Source: Eleginops maclovinus
Lineage: Eukaryota; Chordata; Actinopteri; Perciformes; Eleginopidae
Assembly (NCBI RefSeq): GCF_036324505.1
Contig: NC_086364.1
Coordinates: forward strand, 18,545,648 to 18,609,647
DNA: 64,000 bases
Reading direction: 5' to 3'
The notes beneath the pieces were generated by a model. It made no database searches and was not told the DNA's origin. It worked only from the letters and a program-made list of their open reading frames with translations. Each line of letters starts with the position of its first letter. The stretch's first letter is position 1. The translations under genes were made by a program, and so were the position numbers. Of the stretch, positions 33,783-53,420 are shown one piece after another.

Positions 33783-34885
33783 CATAGGAATGAAGGCCCA
33801 TGTCTTGCACGTGCTCCTGTAGACGGGGGCTTTTTAGACAATGGGTTGTTGTAGATAAAAATCAGCTAGTAGTGGAACCCAGTGGGGGAAACTGGAGCAC
33901 ACTCATCCTTTAATTACTTTAATTATCCCTAATAAATTACAATTACAGGAGAAGCCATGTGCTCCTGTTTCCTCCTCCACTACCCGCTGACTGTGATCAA
34001 CATTTGCCTGTATTGTAACACCCCTTAGATTGGAGACGTAAAACCTAGACCTCTGCAGATAAAACAAAGGAAGTGGGGAGGATGTGCTACACATAAACTG
34101 GTTCCTATGGTAACGCGACCTGAAAATATGACAACAGATGAAATTACTCTTTCTCTCTGTGTTTTTTGTGTTGTTGCCCTTTGCTGCTTCTGATCTCCAT
34201 GTTGTGTCTCTCGTTGCTGTCAGTTGCTCTCTGTCTGGCACTCGGTAATAGAGGTGATTTGAACTCTTTTAGGTCACAATCACAATATGGCAGATTTAGG
34301 CCTTTTAAATGAACGAAAACGAGGAAACAGCACATCCACCATTCTGTCAGATGTCAGATTTTGGCGGTGTGTGTGTGTGTGTTTGTTTGTTTATGTTTGG
34401 CTTTACTGGGGATGAGTGCAGTGAGGAGGAGTTATTTTACAGCTCTGAGGCAATAAGGAGAGCATTTTGTAGAAATGATGGTCAGTGTGTGTGTGTGTGT
34501 GTGTATGTGTGTGTGTTTGTGAGATGAGACATTACAGTGTTGAAATAGTATACGTATAGATGTCTTTCTTTTCTTTTTACACTCTCCTATCCGTTTTTAT
34601 CTCCCTGTAGTCTCTCCTGTTTTGCTTCCAGTCTGTTGTATTATCCCACAATTTATTCTCTGCCTTTCTTTTTGCTGCTCACCACACTTGGATCCCCCAG
34701 CTGTACTCCTTCAGATGAAAAACGAGTGGCCCGACAGAGAGTTTTATGGAGAGAAGACAAATGTCATCTTTTAGTGGCCCCCAATTTTTTCTTCTGCTGG
34801 CATAATCCCTTCAATGTGGTTCTGATATAAGCGAACTGATTAAGCCCTTTGCTTTTCAAATTAAAATAGAGGTGGAGGTGTTGGT

Positions 34886-34886
<1 letters not shown>
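33783..34886. other. No gene seen; noncoding with short TG runs
   Basis: TG runs at about 34366-34382 and 34488-34516. No supported exon. Confidence 0.4.

Positions 34887-34933
<47 letters not shown>
34887..34933. repeat. (CA)n microsatellite
   Basis: 47-bp CA array. Confidence 0.95.
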
Positions 34934-34935
<2 letters not shown>

Positions 34936-37900
34936 CACGATCGGTGGCAGCATATTGTTTCAATGTTCTGATTCACAGTTGTGTCAAACTGAGCGTGAGG
35001 TATTTTTCAATTATGACGCAGCTGCTCTACACAGATCAAAAGAGGATGACTCTCTGAACTAAATATATACTGGTCGTGACCTCCATCAAACGTCTAATGG
35101 CTGGGGCAGAGACGTGCTTAGCGTCATAGTTGTTAATTAATGAATGAATAACAGCTTTTTTTTTTAGAACTCAAGATGACTATAAAGGGATGGCTAGAAG
35201 CAGCACTGCATCCTCAGATTCCGGCACTTTACTTTTGTATTCAGTTCCTTTAACTACATTTGTGTCGCTAATCCAATTTCAGCCAAATGTTTTGGAATTG
35301 GATTTGTGTTTTTACACCATCAGCTTATTGAAAATCAATCAATTTGTTTATGTTTGTGCAGTATTCAGCGGGGGATGCTTAATTCGCTGATTGAACTGTT
35401 TTTAATTGCATCAGTCAGTTAGATAAAGGTGGATTCTGCGGTTTGGGAGAAACATTCAGATGTTTGAACTCAACAGCCAGATGATTAACCCCCCTCCCGT
35501 CAGTGCTCCATCAGAGAACTGCTGTGGAAATCCATCAGGAAATATCAACAGTCGTTGAAAAGCTGGTGACATGCAATTTGAGAGGCATTAAAACCCGTGC
35601 TTTAATTTGGATTAAGATGGTGCTAGAAATTGAAACAATTAGCCTAGCATGTACATGCCACGAGGGGTGTTTAGGTCGAACTGTAAGGGCTTCCTCAACA
35701 CAGCAAATGGGATTTTTCTGTAGATTTCTCTAATTTTGCAGAGGGATTTTGATGCTTACATGCTAATCTTAACATATTAACACCCGTTTTAAGTGTGGTT
35801 GAAGCGTAAATGCGGTGGCCAGAAGTAATAAGCTAGCGTTAGGCTATAAACAAACTACATCACGGTAACATGACTTCACCTCAGCACCACTAAGCTAAAG
35901 GCGGACTGCAGTCTGACATGATGACGATTAGTAGTGAGGGTATTTACTGATGTATTTTTTCGCAGGACAACGCATCTGTCTTACTTTCAGTTATCTGAAA
36001 TGGCAATGATGTTTTATGTTATGCAGCAGTGTTTTGACTGAAGTCCAACATACACAGCTGCATTTGTGCCTCCTTTCATGCCTTATTTGAGAAGTGACTT
36101 CATCAGGAGTATCTACATTCATTAGAAAGTGCTACTAAAGGTAAAAAAATATTCCCCTGGACAACTGAGAACTAGTGAAAGTAGATAAAGAGAAGAAGTG
36201 CTATTCCCATAGTGCTTTTTGGACTACTCTGATTTCCCCTCATTACTCGTCAGACATTTGTTAACCAGATATTTAATTAACTGAACATAATCCAATAATC
36301 TTTTAACAGTGTGGTATTTTGATATTTAACAAGAGAAATTATAATAATAATGACTGAAGACTTGAGCCTTGCACTGGACTTCCTGCTATCTATTTCTTTT
36401 TGTATAATGATCTAATATAGCTAAACACAAAAGCATTGGCTAACAGCCAAACATGTAGCTAATACTAATTTGCTGTATAATGTACCACAGTGATGATCTT
36501 CAGCGCTAATGCAGCAGATAAAGAAACCTGAGGGGGAGAGGCTTATATAACGGTTACCCGTGAAGGTAATGTGCCCGGCCATTAGAGGCTGTAGCCTGCT
36601 AGTGAATAAGCTCTCATAGAGAGCACTGCCAAGATCTACCGCTCACACATGGCTACACACTCATACGCATCGCCACCCACACACACTTGCAGACACACGC
36701 AGGTTCATGTGGAGGGCTCACGTAGATATACACAGGGTGTGCACACAATGAGAGGCACACACATCCTTGAACATAGGCACGTTTTCACACCAATTGTCAG
36801 ACTTGTGTGGCTTGGATACCTTGGATATTTGTTTGTATACACTAATGGTTCCATAAATTGTGCGTTTCAGACTAAGTACAAATGAGGAAATTGTTGCCTT
36901 TACATGCATGTTTTTTTTAACAAACATGCATGTAAAGTAAGCATATCTTTCTGTGTGTGGGCAAGTGTGTGGGTATGTGTGTGTGCAGCTCATGCCTTGG
37001 TATGTGGCCAGGTGTCCATATGCTGCCAGGCAGGACAGGGCATATGGCCATCTGGTGGAAGATGGAAATACAACCAATAGGCTTTGACCTTTGGATTTGG
37101 TTTCTGTCACAGGGCCTGCATGTATAATGTTCATCTGACATCATCACTTTTAGTTATCTGCATGTTGCTGTCGAAGATCGGCCAGAAACAAATAGATGAG
37201 GATGTGTGATTTTGCAAAGGACTAGATAGATCAATCAGAATCAGGATACTTGACAAGTCCCAGGGGGATGTTATGAGTGTCATGTTTTCAGTAAAAAAAA
37301 ATCTATTGTCATTCAGGACAGATGCATGATGGGAGATGTGTGTTATCCAGTGATGTATGGTAGTGTAAACTTCTAGGCAGAGATGCATAATATAAGTCAG
37401 GAAGCATTTCTGGCATCACTCTTTCATGTCATTCTCCTAAAGCCAGTCTGACAGTTCAATATATATCATAGCGTATGCACCGAATATCTTGCAGAAATAT
37501 AGAAAACCCAGCTCCCAAGTTATTGCATTTAGCCAAGCAATCGCGGACATTGATTTTTGTATGAATAGAAGTTCATTTGTTGGCATTTATTAAAAAAGAT
37601 ACTTCTGCTTCCCTGGGTAAAATTGACAAGAAAGGCAATTTTCCACATCTGCTTTTCAGTCACTATCTTCTCTTTCTAGTTTTGGATAGCATAACTCATT
37701 CTATTGTTTCTCTTTCTTGTAATACAACCTCAAAATAAAAGTCATATTATGGTACAGAATAGATAATATTTTTTCAAGTTTCTTCACATTTCTAAAGCTC
37801 CTCATGCAGAAACTCTTTGACTGGTTTAAAAAAGGTATCAACTACTAATAATTCTTATTAAACTCCATAATTCCAATTGTAAACTAACTATACTTATTGT

Positions 37901-38064
37901 ACTATTTTCTCCTGAATTTGCTTTATGTAGAAGAGCTATAAAATGTTTTAAAATTGGGCTGCAAAGGTGTTGTTTGAAGTTGTGTAAAGCTATACATTCC
38001 CACGCTTCCTATACTCCTCGGTTGAATCCTTTTGTAACATAATTACATCACTATGTATCACTCG
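34934..38064. other. No gene seen; noncoding with one perfect hairpin
   Basis: Only notable structure is the 16-bp hairpin at 36898-36937 (listed separately). No exon or recognised repeat. Confidence 0.45.
36898..36937. repeat. Perfect 16-bp inverted repeat with 8-base loop
   Basis: CTTTACATGCATGTTT (36898-36913) is exactly complementary to AAACATGCATGTAAAG (36922-36937), with TTTTTAAC between the arms. The arms themselves contain the palindrome ACATGCATGT. Confidence 0.9.
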
Positions 38065-38313
38065 CTCTTCTATTTGGAACACATTGTACGTGTGAGGCTA
38101 AGGGGCGGCACATCTCTAAGTGGTTGACCAATCACAACAGAGCCAATCAGAGCTGACTGGGCTCTGGTTTCAGACAGAGGGTGAAAAGAGGTGCTGCAGC
38201 ACAGGCAGTATGAGAAAAATAAAGAGCTTTTTGAACAGTAGAGCATGGAGACATGTCACAGGAGAGGCATACAAATATGAAACTATAATTACCATAATAG
38301 GCCTTTTAATATC
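38065..38313 (+). repeat. TTAA MITE-like family, right two thirds
   Basis: Shares CTAAGGGGCGG, GACCAATCACAACAGAGCC, GGTTTCAGACAGAGGGTGA, AAAGAGCTTTTTGAACA and GGAGACATGTCACAGGAGAGG with the copies at 22809 and 49115. Ends near ATAGGCCTTTTAA. Confidence 0.7.
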
Positions 38314-40254
38314 TCATATTAAATAACATCTGCCGGTACAGCCATGCTATTCCCTTTCCTTCCTTCCCAGCCAGTTGCTTCTGTCTCTACGTCACATGTG
38401 TAACCGGGCAGACCGTGAAGCAGCAGGACTGATCTATACAACACACCAAAGCTGTAAATAATACTGTGAGGTCAGCGCTACGATCCTCTGAGGAGACCTA
38501 AAGCTCCAAAACAAACACTTGGCCTGAGCACTGCAACACTACCTCACATAAACTAGACCCTTCATGAGCTCCTTTTTAATACATAAAGAACTGACGGGCC
38601 TTTGTGGAAATTGGAATAAGATACATGGGAAGTTTAACCTTACAGTTTAACAGGATTAATGGATGAATAAATCTGGAGCGAGGCTTAAAATGTTTTCCTG
38701 CGTGTACGTGAGGAGATTGCTCATATATGTAATGGATTATACTTGGATTATATGGCATGTATTTGGCATGCAGAGGCGGGTAGAAGAGGAAAAAGAGATG
38801 GGAAAAGAGAGGGAGGTGATCTTTTTTATCCCCCTCTTTCCCTTGACAATATAAAGCGTGAGACGGGTTGAGAGAGAGGAAGAGGAGGAGAGTGGGAGGG
38901 AGGAAATACAGCAAAAGAAACCAGAGGAAACAATCAAAGAAAAATGTAAACACGGTGGCCAAAATGCAGACAAAAGACACAAAACACTCCACCTTCCTGT
39001 CCTTAACCCTCCTCTCTTTCTCTCCGTGGACACTTCTCTGGAATCCTCAGACTGCTGTCGGTTACTTAGCAACCAGAATCATGTCGAAACTGTGTCAGAG
39101 ATACAGAGAGAGAGAGTATGGTGCACGGTAGACGAGGCCCTGCTAATCGCTGTCATCTGTCAGGATGTTTATGTCTGACGCGTGTTATCAGCATTAATTT
39201 CAACATGTGATGTACACAGGCCCGCGAGAACCCATTTGTGTTTGTGTGACAGAGTCATTATGAGGCGGCCGTTATGCTACAGATTTGATGTTGTCAGTAG
39301 TTCAAAGAAAAGACCGAAAGCAGCTATGCATTAGCCTGTCTCTGTAATTTCTGACTCTTTTATCTTGTCTTCAGCGATCGGTTCCGACTTATTTTTTCTT
39401 ACTAACGACCTCCAGGTCTGAAAATGAAAGCAAAGTGACTAAAAAACTTGTTATTCTGACTAATATCCATTTGTATAGAAGTCTATGAAAAAAAATCACA
39501 CTATTTCCCACTTTATTTACCACCACAGTGAACATTTCACTCGTGAGTTTAGGTTCGTAATCAGTAGTTTCAAGGCTTCTTCACTACAGCTTGTGTTGTC
39601 CGTGTTTTTATCCTTAACTCTTTCACTTGAAAACATTTTAATATTTTGAATGTAATGTTTAGTATTTGGTTCTTCCCTGTTTGGCCACTTCCTGTACCAA
39701 AACAACCTCCAAAAACTAGAAGGTAGGACAGCCATGATACCAAACTTGCTTGAATCGTTAGTTTACTAAATAAAGGCCATTGCAACGTCAACTTTTTGTT
39801 GTACAATATATGCTGAAGAAGTCAATCTAAACTCATAATGATGCCCATACCCGATTTTGGGCTTGACAGTTTGGCAAATTATTTACAAGGTGGTGTAACG
39901 AAGGCGCAAAGATGTTGGCCTTCACCATGAAGAGAGTCTCTTTTATTGAGATACCATTGAGTTGCACAATGGGAAATGTAGGATCATGTGTTTGTGGTGC
40001 TTGGGCACACTATATAGACCAACGTCATCCCCAGTTCCCATGTTGATTCACATAAAGTACATGTCGCCCAGTGCAGTGTAATTATGAAAAACCATCAGAG
40101 CTATCCTTTAAGTAAGAGGTGATAGAAAAATTGCTAATGTTGTTTGTGTGTGAGTGTCTGTCTGATCTACATGTAGAGTAGTCAGAACCTCAAGGTCGAG
40201 CTGATTGGTTAAACCATTTTAGGGAATGTTAGATAGCGCCCCCCTGGTGTGTGT

Positions 40255-40257
<3 letters not shown>
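38314..40257. other. No gene seen; noncoding
   Basis: Purine-rich around 38780-38940. No exon supported. Confidence 0.4.
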
Positions 40258-40320
<63 letters not shown>

Positions 40321-40415
40321 ACAGGTTTAAGGCCGAGCCCCAGCAGATTCAGCTACTCTATTTAGGGCACTTTGTACCCCTCTCTTTCTCCCTTTTTCTG
40401 TTTTTTACACATCGT

Positions 40416-40486
<71 letters not shown>
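40258..40486. repeat. Opposed TG and CA microsatellites
   Basis: TG at 40258-40320 (one interruption) and CA at 40417-40486, separated by about 96 bp. Confidence 0.95.
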
Positions 40487-49114
<8,628 letters not shown>

Positions 49115-49607
49115 TTAAAAAGGCCCATATTATACTTTCTGGCTTTTCCATTTCCTGTAGTATGTTATATAGGTTTTAATGCATGTTAATGGTCTGCAAA
49201 CGCTAGGGTTAGGGTTAGGTTTAGGTAAGAGCGTCCTTTTATTTCAACATTTAAAAAAGAGTTCCATGGAGATGTCCTCATTTGTGGTGGTTTATAGAGA
49301 GTCTTCGGTGTGCACACCAGGTTAGGGTTAGGGTTAGGGTTAGGGTTAGGGCCCCCCCCCCCCTTGCCTGGAACACTATGTTGCACTCACGCTTCTATTT
49401 GGTAGCACTCCACCATGTTACACGTGAAAGGTTAAGGGGCGGGACATCTCTAAGCAGTGGACTTATGATAACAGAGCTGGCCAATCAGAGCTGCTCCCTC
49501 ACAGGCAGTTTGAGATAAGTAAAGAGCTTTTTGAACATTAAAGCATGGAGACATGTCACAGGAGAGGCTCAAAATACAAATATGAACCTGAAAATGAGCC
49601 CCTTTAA
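49115..49607 (+). repeat. TTAA-flanked MITE-like element containing telomere-like repeats
   Basis: TTAA lies at 49115-49118 and 49604-49607. Left end TTAAAAAGGCCCATATTAT and right end ATGAGCCCCTTTAA are degenerate inverted termini. The right part matches the copy at 38065. Inside are a TTAGGG-like run at about 49204-49226 and a (TTAGGG)n run at 49321-49350 followed by a poly-C run to about 49363. Confidence 0.75.
49320..49363 (+). repeat. Interstitial telomere-like (TTAGGG)n plus poly-C
   Basis: Five perfect TTAGGG units (49321-49350) run directly into about 13 C residues. This is the vertebrate telomere unit but the array is too short to be a telomere. Confidence 0.85.
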
Positions 49608-50949
49608 GATAGTTTGCTCTGCTCTGCTTGCTTAGTAAAATCTAAACAAAGTAATCAGACTGGAAAACCTGCCTTTAGGATAAATTGAAAGGCCATAACC
49701 GTGGCTATAAGAGACCTATAGAGAGCAATTACCTCTCACTCTAACACGCAGTCTTTATTGCTGATACAAACTTCTGCCCTGGCCCCTGATCCCAGCAGTG
49801 AGTCCCCATTGTCCTTTTGTTTGCGCCACATACATTTAATTTGCTTGCAAAGTATGTAGGCCTGCATTTATGTGTGTGTGTTTGCGGGTCTGTTTGTACG
49901 TCCGATTATGAGTAATGTTGAAGACAGTGGTCACCATTTGTTTTCTGCTTCAACTCCCTTCTTAATTAGAACAGTACTTCCCCCTGGGAATACTTCTACA
50001 CTGCAACCCGGGACACACACTAGCAATGTTGTGTGTGTGTTTGTGTGTCTCTAGGACAAAAGCCAAACTTAAGTGGAAAAACAGCAGCTTTCTAGCTTAG
50101 TAGACATGATTTGAAGCTTTTTCCTGCTCTCGTTCTCCTTGTCATTTTCCCTTTTCAAACGGCTCCGTCTCTCACTCCACTCTCTTTGCACTCTTTCGAT
50201 AACTGTGTTTTATTTTTTGATAAAGGGTAATTTACCAAATTTCTAGCTGCAGATAAACTGTGAAATGCTAACTTGTGTTATCTTGGTTATGATTTATGGC
50301 ATTGCACCATGCTGCTACAGCGTTTCCACTATGGATCTATGTATTTGTGGATGGTGCAAATGTATGTTTTTCTAAAGTAAGTACAAACCAGGCTGTACTG
50401 GGCCTCTTTACCAAATGCTTTATCATTTTTTAAATAAATTGAGGCTACATCTTTTCTTTTAAGTCAAAAGAAAACAAGGATGCAATTTCAGTTTCCACCC
50501 ATGTTCTCAAATCACATCAAAGGAATTCCAGATGGATTAAAACTCTCCATCACGTCTGTCTTTGCACCGAATCATTCATGCGGCAACATCCTTAAGGCTT
50601 TATTACTTATAAAAGCTATTGTAATGTGAACAGAACATAGACCCAAAGAAAGGGAAGAAAACCCCGCTGACCTAGCCCTCTGTAGCATACTGCTTTGTCC
50701 TAAATAGATCATCTCACTGAGAGTCCCAAAAGGATAAAGAAAGGATAACGCAAGCAACAGAAAGTCAAGAAATGATTACTTACAAGTGCTACTTCATTCA
50801 GGTCAGAAGTAACAGCTGACATTTTTATACCTTTGATATTGTGCTTAGCCTTTGTGACAATAAAATAGCACTCTAGAGGATTTAAACAAGCAAATGTTGA
50901 GATACTTGCATGAATACTTTCTCTCAGGTGAGATTCAGTCTCAGTCAGA
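49608..50949. other. No gene seen; noncoding
   Basis: No supported feature. Confidence 0.4.
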
Positions 50950-51073
50950 CTTCTTCTTCTTCTTCTCCTTCTCCTTCTCCTTCTCCTTCTCCTTCTCCTT
51001 TTCCTTTTCCTTTTCCTTTTCTTTTTCCTTCTTCTCCTTCTTCTCCTCCTCCTCTTCCTTCTCCTCCTCCTCC
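50950..51073 (+). repeat. Polypyrimidine (CTTCTC/CCTTTT)n tract, 124 bp
   Basis: Uninterrupted C/T run on the plus strand made of CTT, CTCCTT and CCTTTT units. Overlapping frames are Arg-rich or Ser/Phe-rich translations of it. It lies about 1.1 kb upstream of the first calcium channel exon. Confidence 0.95.
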
Positions 51074-52160
51074 GAGATTCAGTCATGAATTGCTTCACAT
51101 TGATAGGATTATAATCCCTGTTGGTAATTGTGAGACCTTCTGTCATCGATCAATATTAGCGAATGATTCAACAGGACGTACAATAGACATGGGCCCATTA
51201 AAATGTTGATTTGTGGAATGGTGAAAAGGCCTGTAAACAGATTAACAGCCAGTCCTTTAGGTCATAATGAGAGCCATTATGTGCATTAGGCTTGCAAACC
51301 AAACTTCCTATTGGCATCCGTTTCCAGTGTGTTGGCGGGGTGTTTGTTTACTCGCATGCTCTTGTGCTGGATGGGATTTTGCTTCTTCCTATGAAGAGGC
51401 TAATGCTTTTCCTCCGAGTATGCTTCGAGATATCTAGATTACACCATTGTCTCTAATGGATTATGGCTCTCACCATCATTGCTTGTTTTGGACCGTGTTG
51501 CTCCTGTGTGTGGTTTGATTGTCTTGTTATGTTGTCTGATCAGGGGTACCATGGATTTGTTTGTCGTCGAGCCCAAAGGAAGTGTGCCAGGCTAAATGGT
51601 GGGGATACAATTTCTGATGCCATTGGGCCCAGAAAGTATTTTTCCAATTTTCTTTAAAGGTACATTAACTACCCAGTAAAACTACTTGAATAGCCCTTAT
51701 TTAAATCAGTAGTTCCTGAAAGCCTATCTGGAAAATGTATATCTGTTTTCCCTCTCCATTCATGTTACTGAGCAGATTGGAGGCGGAGCATAAGGAAAAC
51801 CCTGGTACGTACGCTGGGCTCCATGTTTGCGGAAGATTTCTGATAAATCCACAGAACATCTTGGTATTTTGGTTTTCAAGACTCAGGACGTTTTGGCCTC
51901 ATGTGCCGCTGAGCAACTTAGATTGCAATGAGTGGTTCCCCGCTTCCAACGCTGCATCCAGTTCTCTTAATGCTTCCATGTCTGTGGTCGGCATTGGAGG
52001 CGGTGTTACAGAAAAGGCTTTCCCCATTGTAGATTGTCCACCATTTAACGCAGACTATAAACAGTTTGTTTGCTGGTTCAACTGCATATGACTATTTTAA
52101 TTGTTGCTTTTCATTGCATCTGCTCTGAATTTAAAAGTGCTATGTATACATCCAATGTGT
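51074..52160. other. No gene seen; probable intron
   Basis: A 118-codon frame at 51735-52091 shows no channel-like sequence and no matching splice sites. Confidence 0.4.
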
Positions 52161-52165
52161 TTTGG

Positions 52166-52184
52166 CCTTAACTGCTTCCTGTAC
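52166..52184 (+). promoter_or_regulatory. U12-type (AT-AC) branch site and acceptor
   Basis: The exon that must start at Trp-Phe-Glu has no AG in front of it; the intron ends in AC (52183-52184). CCTTAACT at 52166-52173 matches the U12 branch-site consensus core, and the branch A is about 12-14 bases from the splice junction, the distance expected for minor-spliceosome introns. AT-AC introns are known in voltage-gated sodium and calcium channel genes. The matching ATATCCTT donor is not found upstream in this window. Confidence 0.75.
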
Positions 52185-52296
52185 GTGGTTCGAGCACTTT
52201 TCCATGCTGGTGATTCTGCTCAATTGTGTGACCCTGGGGATGTTCCAGCCCTGTGAAGACGTCGAATGCAAATCTGACTGGTGCCGCATCCTACAG
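52185..52296 (+). CDS. cacna1h: T-type calcium channel exon: domain I S1 and S1-S2 loop
   Basis: 112 bp encoding 37 full residues from Trp-Phe-Glu-His, with one leading base that completes the previous codon (expected Pro of Asn-Pro). It covers helix IS1 ([15 protein letters not shown]). The extracellular loop follows, with the T-type cysteine pattern Cys-Glu-Asp-Val-Glu-Cys and Cys-Arg-Ile-Leu-Gln. It ends at CTACAG before donor GTCAGT in phase 0. The loop Cys-Glu-Asp-Val-Glu-Cys agrees with Cav3.2 better than Cav3.1 (Ile-Ala) or Cav3.3 (Met-Asp). Confidence 0.93.
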
Positions 52297-53286
52297 GTCA
52301 GTGTAACGCCTTCCCTCTTAGTTCTGTGTGCTTTCTCTTCATGGAAACACATGACATACCACTTACTCTATTTACCTCAGTGCTGCTTATATGAGGCTGT
52401 GCTGATGTGGGCATTAATAAATAAGTATTTAATGGGAATAAGTGTTGCTTAGCTTGGTAACATATTTGAGCTTCTTCCCTTTAAGTTACTTTACACAAGT
52501 CATGTGCTATGCTTTGGATTTAAACCCTTCAATGAACATCAAATATACATTCAAGGGTCATTCGAATGTTCTCAATGACTGTAATGTGTTGTTTAGTGTT
52601 AAGTACCCCCTTCTTTCTTGTCTAAATGTTGTCCTTTTTGATGTTGTAAATGGAGCTACTTAAAAATCTGACTCGAACTGACAAAGTATTATCCTATCTC
52701 ATCGTATCGCATTTAACCTGCCAATTTAGAGCTTTAGTGAGTGATGAAGGAAGTTCAAAAGCAATGTAATTCATAGTCCCAAAAGTAAAGGACGCATCAG
52801 ACTGTTGTATGGCAAATTAAATGTTTCTATTTCACAAGGGATCACTTCCACATTCTGCTTTAAGCTGCTGAGAAGTGACAGGAAGAGCAATAACGATAAT
52901 AACTTCAATTTGTGAACAAATGGTAATGAAAACTTCCATTCGTTTTCTTGTCTCATTTGTTTCAACATGCTGTTCAAGCAATGTTGTTTCTTGGCGCGCT
53001 GAGATGTGCTCATTATATTCAAATGCAGACGCTCTTTTTTTGCTGTGGTGGATTTCTATTTAATTGAGACGCAGCCATTACCATGCTAAGCCAAAGCTAT
53101 TCCCCGCTGGGATGAGACTAAGTAATGGAGACGAGAATTTATTTTCAGCCAACCTCCACTGGCACCTTCACAGCTTGTTTCGAAATGTGACTCCCTATTG
53201 ATGAGGATACTTAATGAGAACCGGACTTTTTGTCTGCTGACAAATATTTGATTTCCACTTTCCTGTTTCTCTACTATTTTCCCCAG
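52297..53286 (+). other. cacna1h intron (S1 to S2 exons)
   Basis: GTCAGT donor to TTTTCCCCAG acceptor, 990 bp. No other feature seen. Confidence 0.85.
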
Positions 53287-53420
53287 GTGTTGGACGACTG
53301 TATTTTTGCTTTCTTCGCTGTGGAAATGGTCATCAAGATGGTGGCACTGGGAATATTTGGACCCAATTGTTACCTTGGCGACAAGTGGAACCAGCTTGAC
53401 TTTGTCATCGTTATGGCGGG
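53287..53420 (+). CDS. cacna1h: T-type calcium channel exon: domain I S2 to S3
   Basis: 134 bp in phase 0, joining Ile-Leu-Gln to Val-Leu-Asp-Asp-Cys. It encodes IS2 ([16 protein letters not shown]) with the conserved Glu and Lys of the charge-transfer region. The conserved Cys-Tyr-Leu-Gly-Asp and Trp-Asn-x-Leu-Asp-Phe lead into IS3, which carries the countercharge Asp. Donor GTTAGT follows ATGGCGGG, leaving phase 2. Lys-Trp-Asn-Gln and Phe-Val-Ile differ from the usual Thr-Trp-Asn-Arg and Phe-Phe-Ile, and an extra Cys precedes IS2. These look like divergence, not decay. Confidence 0.95.

Noticed and set aside
50709..51146. 145-codon minus-strand frame with a long Arg/Lys run
   Set aside because: The basic run is the reverse complement of the polypyrimidine tract.
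51735..52091. 118-codon plus-strand frame just upstream of the channel exon
   Set aside because: Sequence does not resemble the channel N-terminus; no U12 donor follows it.
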